A stretch of DNA of 64,000 bases, taken from Streptomyces abyssalis. GTDB lineage: Bacteria > Actinomycetota > Actinomycetes > Streptomycetales > Streptomycetaceae. Of the stretch, positions 53,434 to 62,646 are shown in pieces (position 1 is the stretch's first letter; every line of letters begins with the position of its first letter). The DNA is taken from contig NZ_LJGT01000040.1 of assembly GCF_001751365.1 (NCBI RefSeq), positions 372,001 to 436,000 on the forward strand, in the 5' to 3' direction. Below the pieces are notes generated by a model. It saw nothing but the letters and a program-made list of their open reading frames with translations, did no database searches and had not been told where the DNA came from. Both the position numbers and the translations under genes were made by a program.

Positions 53434-56400
53434 ATGCTCGAACCGAACAACGAAAATGAAAGCGCAGCCGTGGAGTCCGCCGAGAACGCGGTGAACGCGG
53501 AGGACGTGCAGGACACGCAGGACGCGCAGCACACCGGCACCGCGGAGCCGCAGCAGCCGCAGGCCCACGCGCCGGACGAGACCGGGGCACCGGCCCGGGC
53601 GCCGGAGCAGGAGCCTGAGAAGGAGGGCCCGGAGGCCGGCTCCGCCTCTCCCAGCGACACCCTCCCGCCGCGGCGCCGCCGCGCGGCGAGCCGTCCGGCG
53701 GGCCCGCCGGCCCAGCCGTCGGCGGTTCCCGAGGTGATCGCGGCGAGCGACGTGTCCGTCTCCGCCGGCGCCGCCGCGGCCTCGGATTCCGGAGAAGCAG
53801 CAGGCCGGACGAGTGGGTCCGGCTCTGGCGACGCCTCCGTGGAGGCTGCCGGGGCCCCCGACGCCCCTGCCCCGGTCTCCGCGCCTCCCCGGCGCCGGGC
53901 CACCCGCAGGGCCAGTGCTCCCGCGGGCACCCCGAGTGTGAGCGAGCCCGCGACCGCCGAGCCGGAGCAGTCCGGTGCGGCCGCGGCGGTTCCGGACGTG
54001 ACCGGTGCCGCAGACGCCACCGCTGCTGCCGGCTCCGCCTCCGAGGCGGTCGCCGATCCGGCACCCCCCGCGAGGTCGCGCCGCCGGGCCGCCGCTCCCG
54101 AGGGCGCTCCGGCCCCGGCGGCCGAGCAGTCCGCGGAGGCCGGTACGGGTGAGGAGTCCGCCCCGCCCGCACGGACACGGCGCAGGACGACGCGCAAGGC
54201 GGTCTCCGCCGCGGAGAGCACCGCGGAGCAGCCCCGGCAGACGGAAGCCGGGTCCGGAGACGGGGACGTGGCCGGGGCCGAGTCCGGCTCCGAGTCCGCG
54301 GGTTCCGCGGGTGAGGACACCTCGGCGCCCGGACGTGCTTCGCGGCGCGGCTCGGCCCGTAAGGTCAGCGCGTCGGCGAAGACGTCGTCCAAGGGGGCCG
54401 GCGACGCAGAGGCCGCGGCAGGAGCAGACGCCGGGGCGGAAGCGGCGACAGCGGAACAGACCGGTGAATCCGGCGACGCCGGTTCCGGCGAGGCGGCCGA
54501 GACCGGCGCCCGTACGCGGCGCCGCACGGCTACGCGCAAGACCGCACGGTCCGCCTCCCGTGGGACGGACCAGCCGGAGACGGAGGCAGCGGAGGAGACC
54601 GCCGCCCCGCGCAAGCAGTCCAGGAGCAAGCAGTCCGCGGGCAAGCAGACCGAGGACGGGCAGGCCGAGGACAGGGAGTTCACCGGCAAGAAGGCTCAGC
54701 CGCCGGTGGCCCTCTTCCAGGCGCCGGTGTTCACGGAACCGGCGTTCCAGACCCCGCAGAGCGCTGCCGCCGCTGCCGCCGCCGGAGCGGCGGCCGAGGA
54801 GGCCGACGAGCTGGAGGAGGACGAGGAGGAGGCCCCGGCCGCCTCCGGCCGTCCGCGCGGCCGCCGCCGTGGCGGTGACTCCTCCGCGGACGGCCGCCGG
54901 GAAGCGGAAGGCGCTGCCGCGACCGAGGAGGGCGCGGACGCCGACGAGGAGCAGGCAGAGTCCGGTCAGGACGGCGAGGCCGAAGACGGCCAGGAGGAGC
55001 GTCCCGCTCGCCGCCGTCGCCGTGGCGGACGGCGGCGCCGCCGGGGCGAGAGCCCCGACTCCACCGACGAGGCCGCCGCGGAGGGCGGTGCCGGAGCCCG
55101 CGAGGGCAAGGACCAGCGCAAGCAGCGCGAGGACGCCGGCGGTGGCGACGAGGAGTCCGCCGAAGCGGACGAGACCGATGAGGAAGGCGAGGAGACCCGG
55201 GGCGGCGGAGGTTCCGGAGGCTCCTCCAGCAGCTCCCGTCGCCGTCGCCGTCGCCGTCGGCGCGGCGGTGACAGCGGCGATGCCGGTTCCGCCGGTGAGG
55301 GTGAGGAGGGCGACCCGGAGCGTACGGTCGTCAAGATCCGCGAGCCGCGCAAGCGCAAGGAAGAGCCCGTCGACGAGGTGCAGGCGATCAAGGGATCGAC
55401 GCGCCTGGAGGCGAAGAAGCAGCGCCGGCGCGAGGGCCGCGAGCAGGGCCGTCGCCGGGTGCCGATCATCACCGAGGCCGAGTTCCTGGCCCGCCGCGAG
55501 GCCGTCAAGCGGGAGATGATCGTCCGGCAGAGCGGCGAGCGTACGCAGATCGGCGTGCTGGAGGACGACGTGCTCGTGGAGCACTTCGTCAACAAGGAGC
55601 AGTCCACGTCGTACGTCGGCAACGTCTACCTCGGCAAGGTGCAGAACGTGCTGCCGTCGATGGAGGCCGCGTTCGTCGACATCGGAAAGGGCCGCAACGC
55701 CGTCCTGTACGCGGGCGAGGTCAACTTCGAGTCGCTGGGGATGGCCAACGGTCCCCGCCGCATCGAGACCGCGCTCAAGTCCGGTCAGTCGGTGCTGGTG
55801 CAGGTCACCAAGGACCCGATGGGCCACAAGGGCGCCCGTCTGACCAGCCAGGTCTCGCTGCCCGGCCGCTACCTGGTCTACGTCCCCGAGGGTTCGATGA
55901 CCGGCATCAGCCGGAAGCTGCCGGACACCGAGCGTTCGCGCCTGAAGCAGATCCTGAAGAAGGTCGTGCCGGAGGACGCGGGCGTGATCGTCCGTACGGC
56001 CGCCGAGGGTGCCAGCGAGGACGAACTGCGCCGCGACGTCGAGCGGTTGCAGGCACAGTGGGAGGACATCCAGCGCAAGTCGCAGAAGGGCAACGCCCCG
56101 ACGCTGCTCTACGGCGAGCCGGACATGACCGTGCGCGTCGTGCGCGACATCTTCAACGAGGACTTCTCCAAGGTCATCGTCAGCGGCGACGAGGCGTGGG
56201 AGACCATCCACGGCTACGTCTCGCATGTGGCGCCTGACCTGGCCGAGCGGCTGCAGAAGTGGACGTCGGACGTGGACGTGTTCGCCACGTACCGCATCGA
56301 CGAGCAGCTGATGAAGGCGCTGGACCGCAAGGTGTGGCTGCCGAGCGGCGGTTCGCTGGTGATCGACCGTACGGAGGCGATGGTTGTCGTCGACGTCAAC

Positions 56401-58158
56401 ACCGGCAAGTTCACCGGCCAGGGCGGCAACCTTGAGGAGACGGTCACCAGGAACAACCTGGAGGCGGCCGAGGAGATCGTGCGCCAGCTGCGGCTGCGCG
56501 ACCTCGGCGGCATCATCGTGATCGACTTCATCGACATGGTGCTGGAGTCCAACCGGGACCTGGTGCTGCGGCGCTTGCTGGAGTGCCTGGGCAGGGACCG
56601 TACGAAGCACCAGGTGGCCGAGGTGACGTCGCTGGGGCTCGTGCAGATGACGCGGAAGCGGGTCGGGCAGGGGCTCCTGGAGTCCTTCTCCGAGGCGTGC
56701 GTGCACTGCAACGGTCGCGGTGTCCTCGTACACATGGAGCAGCCGGCAGCCGGCGGCGGCAAGAAGGGCAAGAAGCGGGGCAGCAAGGGCGGCAGTGCCG
56801 CGCAGCAGCCCCAGGCGGAGACCAAGGACGAGAGCAAGGCCGCGTCCGAGGCCAAGGCTCCGGTGGAAGCCGGGTCCGTGTCCGTACCGGAGGCGGAGTC
56901 CGGAGCGGCCGAGGCGGAGGCCGGCGGCGCGAAGGCTGCGAAGACCGCGAAGGGCACCAGGGGCGCCAAGGGCACCAGGGCTTCGCGTTCCGAGGAGTTC
57001 ACGCCGGACGAGGAGCTGTACGGATCGGTGGCGGAGGCGGAGTCCTCGGCCACATCCGGACGCGGTCGCACCCGGCGGAGGGGCAGCCGGAAGGCGACCG
57101 CACCGCAGGGAGCGCCACAGTCGGCCTCAGCGCCCCAGGCGGCACCGGAGCAGGGTGAACCCTCGCCCGAGCCCGCGGAGCAGGCGAGTACGGAGGGCGG
57201 GAAACCCGCGCAGCCGAGAGCGGCGAGTTCGCGGTCCGGGCCCGGCTCCGGGTCCGGCTCCGACGAGGCGAGCACCCCGAAGGGGGCCACCGGCCCGGGA
57301 AACGGCCGCAGCCGCTCGCGGGAAGGCTCCGAAGCTGGTGGCGAGGCCGCCGGTGACGTGAGCGACGCGGGCGGCGTGCAGCAGGACGACGCCGGTCAGG
57401 CAGGCACGGGCTCGGGTACGGGTCAGGGCACGTCCACGGGCACGCAGGCGGAGGCGGAGCGCCCCGCGCGCACCCGCCGCCGTACGACGCGCAAGGTATC
57501 GGCCCCCGCGGGGTCGCCGCCCGCTTCGGAAGAGGCCGTGGTCACGGTCGTGGCGCCCAGGCCGGACGGGCAGTCCGGGGAGGAAGGGCCGTCCGGGCAG
57601 CCGGGGCAGCCCGCCGCCGAGGTGGCGCCCGAGCAGCCGTCCGCCACGGAGGCAGCTCCTCCCGCACGGCCTCGTCGCCGGGTCAGCCGCAGCGTCTCGG
57701 CTCCGGCGGGATCTCCGCAGGCCTCGGACGACGCCGGTGCGATCGTGCTGTCCGTCCCCGAGCGCCCGGCCGCACCACCGCAGCCGGCTGCCGAGGCGGC
57801 TCCGGAAGCAGCCGCTCCGGAGGCGGCTCCTCCGGCACGTGCCCGTCGCCGGGTCACCCGTAGCGTCTCCGCTCCGGCGGGTCCGCCGCCGGGGACGGAC
57901 GGCGCAGGCGCGGCGTCCTCGGAGTCCTCGGAGTCCTCCGCGCCGGGTCCGGGGTCCGCGGACGCCGGAGACGGTGACGGCTCGGCCGCCGGCGGGCCGG
58001 CCGCGAAGAAGTCCGCCGCGAAGAAGACGGCGGCCAGGAAGTCGGCTGCGAAGAAGACCACGGCAACGGCCGCGAAGAAGTCGGCCACGTCCAAGAAGAC
58101 GGCTGCGGCCGAGCAGGACGCACCGTCCTCCGTGTCCGCACCCGCCGAGCAGGAGTGA
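53434..58158 (+). CDS. rne: ribonuclease E/G family endoribonuclease (RNase ES) with long basic arms
   Basis: 1574 residues from ATG 53434 (MLEPNNENES), GGGAG upstream. The conserved core is central: S1-like region from about residue 716 (EHFVNKEQSTSYVGNVYLGK, 20 residues), Mg ligands D987 and N989 in VVVDVNTGKFTG, D1031 in IIVIDFIDM, and the zinc-link cysteines C1089/C1092 (CVHCNGRG). About 700 residues precede and 470 follow the core; both arms are Ala/Pro/Glu-rich with repeated PPARxRRRxTRxVSAPAG units, and the extreme C-terminus is Lys/Ala-rich like histone H1 (AKKSAAKKTAARKSAAKK). S. coelicolor RNase ES has the same central-core plan but is shorter (about 1340). It processes rRNA and mRNA and may scaffold a degradosome. 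Confidence 0.96.
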   Translation: MLEPNNENESAAVESAENAVNAEDVQDTQDAQHTGTAEPQQPQAHAPDETGAPARAPEQEPEKEGPEAGSASPSDTLPPRRRRAASRPAGPPAQPSAVPEVIAASDVSVSAGAAAASDSGEAAGRTSGSGSGDASVEAAGAPDAPAPVSAPPRRRATRRASAPAGTPSVSEPATAEPEQSGAAAAVPDVTGAADATAAAGSASEAVADPAPPARSRRRAAAPEGAPAPAAEQSAEAGTGEESAPPARTRRRTTRKAVSAAESTAEQPRQTEAGSGDGDVAGAESGSESAGSAGEDTSAPGRASRRGSARKVSASAKTSSKGAGDAEAAAGADAGAEAATAEQTGESGDAGSGEAAETGARTRRRTATRKTARSASRGTDQPETEAAEETAAPRKQSRSKQSAGKQTEDGQAEDREFTGKKAQPPVALFQAPVFTEPAFQTPQSAAAAAAAGAAAEEADELEEDEEEAPAASGRPRGRRRGGDSSADGRREAEGAAATEEGADADEEQAESGQDGEAEDGQEERPARRRRRGGRRRRRGESPDSTDEAAAEGGAGAREGKDQRKQREDAGGGDEESAEADETDEEGEETRGGGGSGGSSSSSRRRRRRRRRGGDSGDAGSAGEGEEGDPERTVVKIREPRKRKEEPVDEVQAIKGSTRLEAKKQRRREGREQGRRRVPIITEAEFLARREAVKREMIVRQSGERTQIGVLEDDVLVEHFVNKEQSTSYVGNVYLGKVQNVLPSMEAAFVDIGKGRNAVLYAGEVNFESLGMANGPRRIETALKSGQSVLVQVTKDPMGHKGARLTSQVSLPGRYLVYVPEGSMTGISRKLPDTERSRLKQILKKVVPEDAGVIVRTAAEGASEDELRRDVERLQAQWEDIQRKSQKGNAPTLLYGEPDMTVRVVRDIFNEDFSKVIVSGDEAWETIHGYVSHVAPDLAERLQKWTSDVDVFATYRIDEQLMKALDRKVWLPSGGSLVIDRTEAMVVVDVNTGKFTGQGGNLEETVTRNNLEAAEEIVRQLRLRDLGGIIVIDFIDMVLESNRDLVLRRLLECLGRDRTKHQVAEVTSLGLVQMTRKRVGQGLLESFSEACVHCNGRGVLVHMEQPAAGGGKKGKKRGSKGGSAAQQPQAETKDESKAASEAKAPVEAGSVSVPEAESGAAEAEAGGAKAAKTAKGTRGAKGTRASRSEEFTPDEELYGSVAEAESSATSGRGRTRRRGSRKATAPQGAPQSASAPQAAPEQGEPSPEPAEQASTEGGKPAQPRAASSRSGPGSGSGSDEASTPKGATGPGNGRSRSREGSEAGGEAAGDVSDAGGVQQDDAGQAGTGSGTGQGTSTGTQAEAERPARTRRRTTRKVSAPAGSPPASEEAVVTVVAPRPDGQSGEEGPSGQPGQPAAEVAPEQPSATEAAPPARPRRRVSRSVSAPAGSPQASDDAGAIVLSVPERPAAPPQPAAEAAPEAAAPEAAPPARARRRVTRSVSAPAGPPPGTDGAGAASSESSESSAPGPGSADAGDGDGSAAGGPAAKKSAAKKTAARKSAAKKTTATAAKKSATSKKTAAAEQDAPSSVSAPAEQE

Positions 58159-58183
58159 ACGGCGGCTCGTACGCCGCGCACCG

Positions 58184-58211
58184 CTCTCACGGCGAATGCA
58201 CACCGTGAGAG
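58184..58211 (+). terminator. hairpin after rne (first of two)
   Basis: 9-bp perfect stem (CTCTCACGG/CCGTGAGAG) with a ten-base loop, 26 bases past the rne stop. Confidence 0.6.
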
Positions 58212-58235
58212 TCCGGCCCGGGGCCTCCGGCCTCC

Positions 58236-58279
58236 GGCTGTGACACGGTCCGCGCACCATCGCGGATCGCGTCACAGCC
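58236..58279 (+). terminator. hairpin after rne (second, stronger)
   Basis: 19-position stem with 18 pairs (58236-58254 with 58261-58279; one A-C mismatch, one G-T), loop of six, followed by GGGGCTTTCC. It lies 24 bases after the first hairpin. Confidence 0.75.
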
Positions 58280-58390
58280 GGGGGCTTTCCCCGTCAGGGG
58301 TCCCGGAGCCCGCCGTACGGGAGTCGTCCGTACGGGAGTTGCCGTCGTGGCGTCCGCCCCCGGCCGGCCCGCGGCGCCGCCCGCACCGGT

Positions 58391-58420
58391 TTGACCAGCG
58401 TGTGCGGCGCCCCGTAACCT
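58391..58420 (+). promoter_or_regulatory. predicted rplU-rpmA promoter
   Basis: TTGACC (58391-58396) and TAACCT (58415-58420) are separated by 18 bases, a good principal-sigma-factor promoter. Transcription would start near 58427 and leave a 5' leader of about 185 bases before rplU; no known riboswitch is recognised in it. Confidence 0.55.
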
Positions 58421-58612
58421 TGACCGCTGGCGTGTCGATCGGGATGCGCCGCGCTCCTGAGCAACTCCCTCCCGCGGCGTCAGCCGGGGAGAGGCCGCTC
58501 AATCCACTCGGATCAGATCGTGGGGCCGGGCGGCGGTGTCCTCCACCGTCAGCCGGATTCGCGCCGGGCGGCTGGCGTCAGGGGCTCCGTGACGAGTGAG
58601 AGAGAGTTCCGC

Positions 58613-58942
58613 GTGTACGCAATCGTGCGCACCGGCGGCCGTCAGCAGAAGGTGGCTGTCGGCGACGTCATCGAGGTCGACCGAATTTCCGAGAGCAAGG
58701 CCGGCGAGCGCGTCGAGCTCTCGGCCCTGCTCGTCGTGGACGGTGACACGGTCACCAGCGACCCGTGGGTGCTGGACGGGGTCAAGGTCTCCGCCGAGGT
58801 GGTGGACCACCACAAGGGCGACAAGATCCGCATTCAGAAGTACAAGAACAAGACCGGTTACAAGAAGCGGATCGGTCACCGCCAGCTGCACACCGCGCTG
58901 AAGATCACCGACATCCCCACGCCTGCCAAGAAGAAGAAGTAA
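58613..58942 (+). CDS. rplU: 50S ribosomal protein L21
   Basis: 109 residues from GTG 58613 (VYAIVRTGGRQQKV). The N-terminus YAIVRTGGRQQKVAVGDVI and the C-terminal GYKKRIGHRQLHT are standard L21 signatures. AGAGAGAG lies upstream. It binds 23S rRNA. rpmA follows 13 bases later, so the pair is one transcript, with a long leader that could allow control. Confidence 0.97.
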   Translation: MYAIVRTGGRQQKVAVGDVIEVDRISESKAGERVELSALLVVDGDTVTSDPWVLDGVKVSAEVVDHHKGDKIRIQKYKNKTGYKKRIGHRQLHTALKITDIPTPAKKKK

Positions 58943-58955
58943 GGACTGAGCAGAG

Positions 58956-59213
58956 ATGGCACACAAGAAGGGCGCATCGTCCACTCGGAACGGCCGCGAC
59001 TCCAACCCTCAGTACCTGGGTGTGAAGCGCTTCGGCGGTCAGCTCGTCAACGCCGGTGAGATCCTCGTCCGTCAGCGCGGCACCCACTTCCACCCGGGTG
59101 CGGGCGTCGGCCGTGGCGGCGACGACACGCTGTTCGCGCTGGACGCCGGTGCGGTGCAGTTCGGCACGCGCCGTGGCCGCAAGGTCGTGAACATCGTTCC
59201 CGCCGCTGAGTAA
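58956..59213 (+). CDS. rpmA: 50S ribosomal protein L27
   Basis: 85 residues, ATG with AAGGACTGAG upstream. MAHKKGASSTRNGRDSN at the N-terminus reaches the peptidyl-transferase centre and no cleavable extension like that of some Firmicutes is present. GGQLVNAGEILVRQRGT and HPGAGVGRGGDDTLFAL are diagnostic. obg follows 220 bases later. Confidence 0.97.
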   Translation: MAHKKGASSTRNGRDSNPQYLGVKRFGGQLVNAGEILVRQRGTHFHPGAGVGRGGDDTLFALDAGAVQFGTRRGRKVVNIVPAAE

Positions 59214-59433
59214 TCAGCCGCGCAGGCAGCGCATGTAGCGCATCGCATCACGCATCACCATCGAGGGCGGACGGCCGCTCCTGTGCGTACGCATCGCTCG
59301 TACGTACGGGAAGCGGGTCCGCCCTCGGTCTGTTCGGCAGGACAGGCCGCCGCACCCGCAGCACCGCACGCCGCCGCACCTCGCACCTCGCACTACGCAC
59401 CACGCACCGACCGTCAGCCTGGAGGCACTTCAC

Positions 59434-60876
59434 ATGACCACCTTCGTGGACCGCGTCGAGCTGTTCGTCGCCGCGGGTAACGGAGGCCACGGCTGTGCCT
59501 CCGTGCACCGGGAGAAGTTCAAGCCGCTCGGCGGTCCGGACGGCGGGAACGGCGGACGCGGCGGGGACGTCGTCCTCGTCGTCGACCCGGACGTGACGAC
59601 CCTTCTCGACTACCACCACAGCCCGCACCGCAAGGCCACCAACGGCAAGCCGGGAGAGGGCGGCAACCGCTCGGGCGCCGACGGCAAGGACCTTGTGCTG
59701 CCCGTCCCGGACGGCACGGTGGTCCTCGACAAGAAGGGCGAGGTGCTGGCGGACATGGTCGGCAAGGGCACCGTCTTCGTCGCCGGGCAGGGCGGCCGCG
59801 GGGGCCTCGGCAACGCGGCGCTCGCCTCGCCGCGACGCAAGGCACCCGGGTTCGCGCTGCTCGGCGAGCCGGGTGAGGCACGAGACATCGTCCTTGAGCT
59901 GAAGACCGTCGCGGACGTGGCACTCGTCGGCTATCCCTCGGCGGGCAAGTCGTCGCTCATCTCGGTGCTTTCGGCGGCCAAGCCGAAGATCGCCGACTAT
60001 CCCTTCACGACTCTCGTGCCCAACCTCGGTGTGGTCACGGCCGGTTCGTCCGTCTTCACCATCGCCGACGTCCCCGGTCTGATCCCCGGAGCGAGCGAAG
60101 GCAAGGGGCTGGGCCTGGACTTCCTGCGGCACGTCGAGCGCTGCGAAGTCCTCGTACACGTACTGGACTGCGCGACTCTCGAATCCGACCGCGATCCAGC
60201 CAGCGACCTCGACGTGATCGAGGCCGAACTCGCCCAGTACGGCGGCCTGGAGGGCAGGCCGCGCGTCGTAGTCCTGAACAAGGTCGACATCCCCGACGGC
60301 CAGGATCTCGCGGACATCATCCGCCCCGACCTCCAGGCCCGCGGATACCAGGTCTTCGAGGTCTCCGCCGTCTCCCGGCAGGGGCTGAAGGAGCTCTCGT
60401 TCGCGCTCGCCAAGGTGGTCGACGAGGCGCGTGCCGCCAGGCCGAAGACGGAGACGACGCGCGTCGTCATCCGCCCGAAGGCCGTGGACGACGCGGGGTT
60501 CACGGTCACCAAGGAGGCGGACGGGCTCTTCCGCGTACGGGGTGAGAAGCCCGAACGATGGGTCCACCAGACGGACTTCAACAACGACGAAGCGGTGGGC
60601 TACCTCGCCGACCGGCTCAACAGGCTCGGTGTCGAGGACGAGTTGGTGAAGGCGGGCGCCCGCGAGGGCGACGGCGTCGCGATCGGCGGCGAGGACGACG
60701 CGGTCGTCTTCGACTGGGAGCCGACGATGATGGCGGGCGCGGAGATGCTCGGCCGCCGTGGCGAGGACCACCGCATGGAGGGCCCGCGCCCCGCCGCCCA
60801 GCGCCGCCGCGACCGCGAGGCGGAGCGCGACGAAGCGCTGGGGGAGTACGAGGACTTCGACCCGTTCGAGGACTAG
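59434..60876 (+). CDS. obg: Obg (CgtA) GTPase
   Basis: 480 residues, ATG with CTGGAGG upstream. The glycine-rich Obg fold occupies 1-160 (GGNGGRGGDVVLV), followed by the G domain: G1 GYPSAGKSSL, G2 with IADYPFTT, G3 DVPGLIPGASEGKG, G4 LNKVD, and a C-terminal OCT domain (about 345-425) before an acidic tail. It assists 50S assembly and in S. coelicolor influences aerial growth. The 220 bases upstream include a run of GCAC/CGCACC repeats (59350-59412) of unknown role. Confidence 0.97.
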   Translation: MTTFVDRVELFVAAGNGGHGCASVHREKFKPLGGPDGGNGGRGGDVVLVVDPDVTTLLDYHHSPHRKATNGKPGEGGNRSGADGKDLVLPVPDGTVVLDKKGEVLADMVGKGTVFVAGQGGRGGLGNAALASPRRKAPGFALLGEPGEARDIVLELKTVADVALVGYPSAGKSSLISVLSAAKPKIADYPFTTLVPNLGVVTAGSSVFTIADVPGLIPGASEGKGLGLDFLRHVERCEVLVHVLDCATLESDRDPASDLDVIEAELAQYGGLEGRPRVVVLNKVDIPDGQDLADIIRPDLQARGYQVFEVSAVSRQGLKELSFALAKVVDEARAARPKTETTRVVIRPKAVDDAGFTVTKEADGLFRVRGEKPERWVHQTDFNNDEAVGYLADRLNRLGVEDELVKAGAREGDGVAIGGEDDAVVFDWEPTMMAGAEMLGRRGEDHRMEGPRPAAQRRRDREAERDEALGEYEDFDPFED

Positions 60877-61089
60877 GGGCAGGGGCCGGCGGGGCGCCGC
60901 GGGCGCTGACCGCGGCTCGGGGCGTCCCAAGCGGCCTTGCGGCCTCGCGGCCTGGCCGCCTTGCCGACCGCCCTGCGGCGGCGCGACAACGACGGCGGCC
61001 GCCGGGCGCAGCCTGGCCCGCCGGGCGTGAGAAGTCGTCTCAATTGGTCAGTGGTGGTCACTGCAGTCAGCAGCGGTGCAGGTCTCGAG

Positions 61090-61602
61090 TCACGTCTGCG
61101 CACGGGATGCGATCTTCTTGTAGAAGCACACGCGGTCCTGACCAGGGCCGTCGTAGTCGCTGTGCACTGGCAGGCCGTCGAACTCACGATCGCCCTCTTC
61201 GAGGTCAAAGCCCATGGCCCGGTGGAACGCGATGGACCCGGTGTTCGCGGGCGAGGTGATCGCACGCACTTCCCGGCGGCCTGCCTCGGCAGCGCGTTGA
61301 AGGAACACCGTGTACAGCCTGCGGGCCACGCCTTGTCCACGTAGCTTCGGATTTACCCCCACGAAGTGGACGTACGCTTCATCCTCGTTGTCGGCGGAGT
61401 GGAAGCCGACCAGGAACGCTGTGATCCCGGTGTCGTCCTCCAGTACCAGGCTGGTGCTGGAGAAGAACTGCAAGAACAGCTTCGGCAGCAGCAGGGACAA
61501 CTCGCGGGCCTGGTCAGGGGTGCGTGAGTCACTCCACCACTTCTGCACGCACTCGACGATCGCGCGGTGGTCGGAAGCGAGAGCCTGGCGTACATCTGGC
61601 AT
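61090..61602 (-). CDS. GNAT-family N-acetyltransferase
   Basis: 170 residues. MPDVRQALASDHRAIVECVQ opens a GNAT fold; the acetyl-CoA loop reads VNPKLRGQGVARRLYTVFL and the following strands VRAITSPANTGSIAFHRAMGF are typical. The N-terminal half is rich in Leu/Phe (LLLPKLFLQFFSSTSLVL). GGGGAGG lies almost touching the ATG. Substrate unknown. It stands next to an insertion-sequence remnant, a sign that this end of the window is variable. Confidence 0.82.
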   Translation of the reverse strand: MPDVRQALASDHRAIVECVQKWWSDSRTPDQARELSLLLPKLFLQFFSSTSLVLEDDTGITAFLVGFHSADNEDEAYVHFVGVNPKLRGQGVARRLYTVFLQRAAEAGRREVRAITSPANTGSIAFHRAMGFDLEEGDREFDGLPVHSDYDGPGQDRVCFYKKIASRAQT

Positions 61603-61624
61603 TTCCTCCCCTTTCGAATCTGGC

Positions 61625-61983
61625 TCATCGTGTCAGGGTGCGATAGCCGATCATTGCGCAGGCGATGCCGACGAAGGCGAGGAAGTGGTCGGCGCGATGC
61701 TCGTAGCGGCGGTGCAGGCGACGGAAGCCGTTTCAGCCAGGCCACGGTGCGCTCGACCACCCACCGGTGCCGACCCGGCCGCTGCGATGACTCAATGCCT
61801 TTGCGGGCGATGCGGGGTGTGATGTTCCGGGAACGGAGCCATCTGCGCAGGTGGTCATAGTCGTAGCCCTTGTCCGCGTGCAGCTTGGCCGGCCTGCGGC
61901 GACGCGGCCCACGGCGGGAACGGATCGGCGGTATCCCTCGCACTAGGGGTTCAAGTCCCTGGCTGTCGTGAGTGTTCGCGCCC
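61625..61983 (-). pseudogene. IS5-family transposase remnant, 5'-truncated and frameshifted
   Basis: On the minus strand the frame from about 61983 reads VSGANTHDSQGLEPLV, RPAKLHADKGYDYDHLRRWL and RWVVERTVAWL, the C-terminal half of an IS5-type DDE transposase. At 61732-61734 an extra A (AAA where AA is expected) shifts the frame. The other frame continues GFRRLHRRYEHRADHF and FVGIACAMIGYRTLTR to the stop at 61625. The N-terminal half is absent and no inverted repeats were found. Confidence 0.8.
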
Positions 61984-62109
61984 GAGACCCCGGAAGAGAG
62001 GTACCAAACGCTCGGCCATCCCCATGACGGGAACATTGAGCCATCACCAATCAAGACACCTTCCAAATGCGGTGCGGCGCCGTGCGGGGCCGGGATAGCG
62101 TGCGCGGCC

Positions 62110-62622
62110 ATGACAGCTTCCCGCGTACGTCCACCGTTCGACGCCGACGAGCGGACCCAGCTCGTCGGCTATCTCGACCTTCAGCGGGCGATCGTCCGCT
62201 GGAAGTGCGAAGGGCTCTCGGAGGCGGATGCCCACTGCTCCGTCCTCCCCGGATCGCCGTACATGACGATGGCCGGTGTCGTCTCCCACATGCGCTGGGT
62301 CGAGCACTGCTGGTTCGAGGTGCTGCTGCTCGGACGGCCCGCCGTAGGGCCGCAGTTCGAGGACGGGCCGGAAGCCGCGGACATGATGGTCGAAGGTGTC
62401 CCGCTGGCTCAGCTCCTGGGGGAGTACGAGCGGCAGTGCGAGGTGTCGAACGAGATCACCGCGTCACACGGGCTCGACGACGTGGGCAAGCACCCGGGCT
62501 ACAACGCCGACCGGACGTCGCTGCGCTGGATTCTGCTCCACATGATCGAGGAGACGGCCCGTCACGCCGGGCACGCGGACATCATCCGGGAGCTCGTCGA
62601 CGGCCGGAAGGGGTACTTCTGA
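62110..62622 (+). CDS. DinB-family (DUF664-like) four-helix protein
   Basis: 170 residues from ATG 62110. The DinB pattern is seen as ERTQLVGYLDLQRAIVRWKCEGL, then a metal-ligand His in MTMAGVVSHMRWVEHCWF, and the last pair of His in LLHMIEETARHAGHADIIRE (20 residues). Such proteins often are metal-dependent mycothiol or thiol transferases, but the substrate is unknown. TAGCGT eight bases before the ATG suggests a leaderless start. The nucleotidyltransferase gene follows 24 bases later. Confidence 0.82.
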   Translation: MTASRVRPPFDADERTQLVGYLDLQRAIVRWKCEGLSEADAHCSVLPGSPYMTMAGVVSHMRWVEHCWFEVLLLGRPAVGPQFEDGPEAADMMVEGVPLAQLLGEYERQCEVSNEITASHGLDDVGKHPGYNADRTSLRWILLHMIEETARHAGHADIIRELVDGRKGYF

Positions 62623-62646
62623 CGCGGGCTGGAGGCCTGATCACCG

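Noticed and set aside
59350..59412. GCACC-rich repeats before obg considered as a CRISPR-like or iteron array
   Set aside because: Units are short and irregular with no spacer pattern; likely simple-sequence drift.
61625..61983. Programmed frameshift in the IS5-type transposase
   Set aside because: The shift is near the C-terminus and the N-terminal half is missing, which fits a decayed copy better than programmed frameshifting.
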